8,249 nucleotides of DNA from JBOHNM01 sp050730675 (GTDB lineage Bacteria; Planctomycetota; Phycisphaerae; Phycisphaerales; UBA1924): positions 1-8,249 of the forward strand of contig JBOHNM010000168.1 of NCBI GenBank assembly GCA_050730675.1, written 5' to 3'. Shown here piece after piece: positions 6,947 to 8,249 of this stretch. A program made the position numbers and the translations under genes. Position 1 is the stretch's first letter. Each line of letters starts with the position of its first letter. Below the pieces are notes generated by a model. It had not been told where the DNA came from, searched no databases, and was given only the letters and a program-made list of their open reading frames with translations.

Positions 6947-8249
6947 ATGATCCGTCGAAACCTCGGAACTGCCACCGCCGCTTTGGCCGGGATGGTGGCC
7001 GCGGCAAGTCTCTTCAGTCCGTCCGCGATGGCCCAACCCGCCGGCGCGGCCACCACCCCGGCCAAGGCGGACAAGAAGCCCAACATCCTGTTCATCATGG
7101 GCGACGACATCGGCTGGATGCAGCCGAGCTGCTATCACCGCGGTCTCATGGTGGGCGAGACGCCCAACATCGACCGCATCGCCGCCGAGGGCGGGCTGTT
7201 CATGCACTACTACGCGGAATCGAGCTGCACGGCGGGGCGCACGGCGTTCATCACGGGCATGCACCCATACCGCGCGGGAATGGTTTTGCCGCAGTTGCCG
7301 GGCGCGATCTCGTACCTGCGTCCAGGGACGCCGTGCCTCGCGAAGTTCCTGCTCGACCAGGGGTACAACACCGGCGAGTTCGGGAAGAACCACCTGGGCG
7401 ACCATCCGGACTCGCTGCCGACAGCGCACGGTTTCCAGGAGTTCTGGGGGTATCTCTATCACCTGGACGCGATGCAGCAGGTGAGCTTCCCGGACATCAA
7501 CAGCAGCCCGGACAAGCAGGCGGTTGTGCCGCCGATGAAGATGGTTCCGATCCCCGGCATCCCGCCGGCGCCGGGCGAGATCGACCCGAAGGACGGCGTC
7601 TGCATGGCGGCCCCGCGGCCGATCCTGTGGATGAAATCTCCGGACGGCACCGCCAAGAGCCAGATGGGCAAGGACGAAGGCCCGCTGACGCTCGAGCGTT
7701 CCAAGACTGTGGACGAGGAAATCTCCGGCCACGTCGTGGACTGGCTCGACCGCAACGACCCCGAGAAGACCAAGAAACCGTTCTTCTGCTGGTACAACCC
7801 GGCGCGCATGCACGTCACCACCGTGCTGTCGAAGAAGTACGAGGACATGATCGGCACCAAGGGGGGCAAGGACTGGGGCGCCAACGAGGCCGGCATGAAG
7901 CAGATGGACGACAACATCGGCGTGGTCCTCAAGAAGCTCGAGGAGATGGGCGAGCTGGACAACACGATCATCGTCTTCACCACCGACAACGGCGCCGAGG
8001 TGCAGACCTTCCCCGATGGCGGCGTGACGCCGTTCAAGGCCGGAAAACTAACGACCTGGGAGGGCGGCATGCGGGCCCCGTGCGTCATCCGCTGGCCGGG
8101 CGTCATCAAGCCGGGCACGATCTTCAAGGAGATGTTCTCGTCGCTCGACTGGGTCCCGACGTTCGTGGAAATCGCCGGCGGCGCCAAGGGGAACGACCTG
8201 AACAAGCAGATCATGGAGGGCAAGTACCAGGGCATCGTCAAGACGAAGC
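6947..8249 (+). CDS. Exported type I sulfatase, second of a tandem pair, 3' end cut by window
   Basis: This is a sulfate-ester hydrolase paralogous to the preceding gene; 434 codons are visible and the frame is still open at the window end. ATG 6947 has GGGAG (6935-6939) 7 nt upstream. Residues 1-29 form a signal peptide (cleavage after AMA); its MIRRNL start has paired arginines but only a poor Tat consensus, so Sec export is the default. Sulfatase blocks: MGDDIG (Asp53-Asp54), C94-T-A-G-R98 (Cys codon 7226-7228), GKNHLGD (Lys147, His149), RMHV (His289), TTDNGAE (Asp347, Asn348) and KLTTWEGGMRAP (Lys367). All catalytic positions seen in the first sulfatase are kept. The main difference is a longer, Pro-rich segment at about residues 178-250, roughly 20 residues longer than its counterpart, which lies near the substrate face in this fold and could alter specificity. 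Co-transcription with the first gene is likely but a separate start is possible. The substrate is unknown. Confidence 0.93.
   Translation, partial: MIRRNLGTATAALAGMVAAASLFSPSAMAQPAGAATTPAKADKKPNILFIMGDDIGWMQPSCYHRGLMVGETPNIDRIAAEGGLFMHYYAESSCTAGRTAFITGMHPYRAGMVLPQLPGAISYLRPGTPCLAKFLLDQGYNTGEFGKNHLGDHPDSLPTAHGFQEFWGYLYHLDAMQQVSFPDINSSPDKQAVVPPMKMVPIPGIPPAPGEIDPKDGVCMAAPRPILWMKSPDGTAKSQMGKDEGPLTLERSKTVDEEISGHVVDWLDRNDPEKTKKPFFCWYNPARMHVTTVLSKKYEDMIGTKGGKDWGANEAGMKQMDDNIGVVLKKLEEMGELDNTIIVFTTDNGAEVQTFPDGGVTPFKAGKLTTWEGGMRAPCVIRWPGVIKPGTIFKEMFSSLDWVPTFVEIAGGAKGNDLNKQIMEGKYQGIVKTK

Noticed and set aside
6947..7033. Twin-arginine (Tat) signal on the second sulfatase
   Set aside because: Paired arginines are present (MIRRNL), but the surrounding S/T-R-R-x-F-L-K pattern is not, and the first sulfatase has an ordinary Sec-type signal.

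Overview
The window looks like GC-rich chromosomal DNA from a planctomycete-type bacterium. A Phycisphaerae-like member is my best guess, inferred from exported sulfatases in tandem, a free-standing GspE/PilB N-terminal (MshEN) protein, a divergent MnmE and a ClpS whose binding pocket looks unusual. No rRNA, tRNA, CRISPR array, insertion sequence or phage gene is visible, so the taxonomic guess rests on gene content and protein style only.

Left part (1-2945): the 3' portion of yidC (membrane protein insertase, cut by the window edge), then mnmE (tRNA-modifying GTPase) 31 bp downstream on the same strand. This is a piece of the widely conserved rnpA-yidC-mnmE-mnmG block. Here mnmG does not follow. 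Instead a small minus-strand gene of unknown function (2956-3471) ends 10 bp from the mnmE stop.

Middle part (2956-4800): the unknown gene is divergent from clpS (3502-3828), with only 30 bp between their start codons. Next comes a 163-residue stand-alone MshEN/T2SSE_N protein (4069-4560), a 200-bp untranslated stretch with several possible RNA stems, and a strong Rho-independent terminator (4762-4798) that closes this transcription unit.

Right part (4801-8249): a 357-bp intergenic region holds an unusual arrangement of 11-bp-spaced repeats. It leads into two tandem exported sulfatases of the formylglycine (type I) class. The first is complete (5158-6825) and the second runs off the window end (6947-8249). 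Both carry the same C-T-A-G-R activation motif and similar metal and substrate residues, so they look like duplicated paralogs that desulfate an extracytoplasmic substrate. Between them lies a 121-bp gap with a GNRA-capped hairpin and a T8 tract just before the second ribosome binding site, which could set their relative expression. No sulfatase-maturing enzyme is in the window.

The housekeeping genes are ordinary in kind. The parts most worth a second look are the repeat array upstream of the sulfatases, the unknown minus-strand gene, the isolated MshEN protein, the His-to-Asp change in ClpS, and the untranslated region before the terminator.
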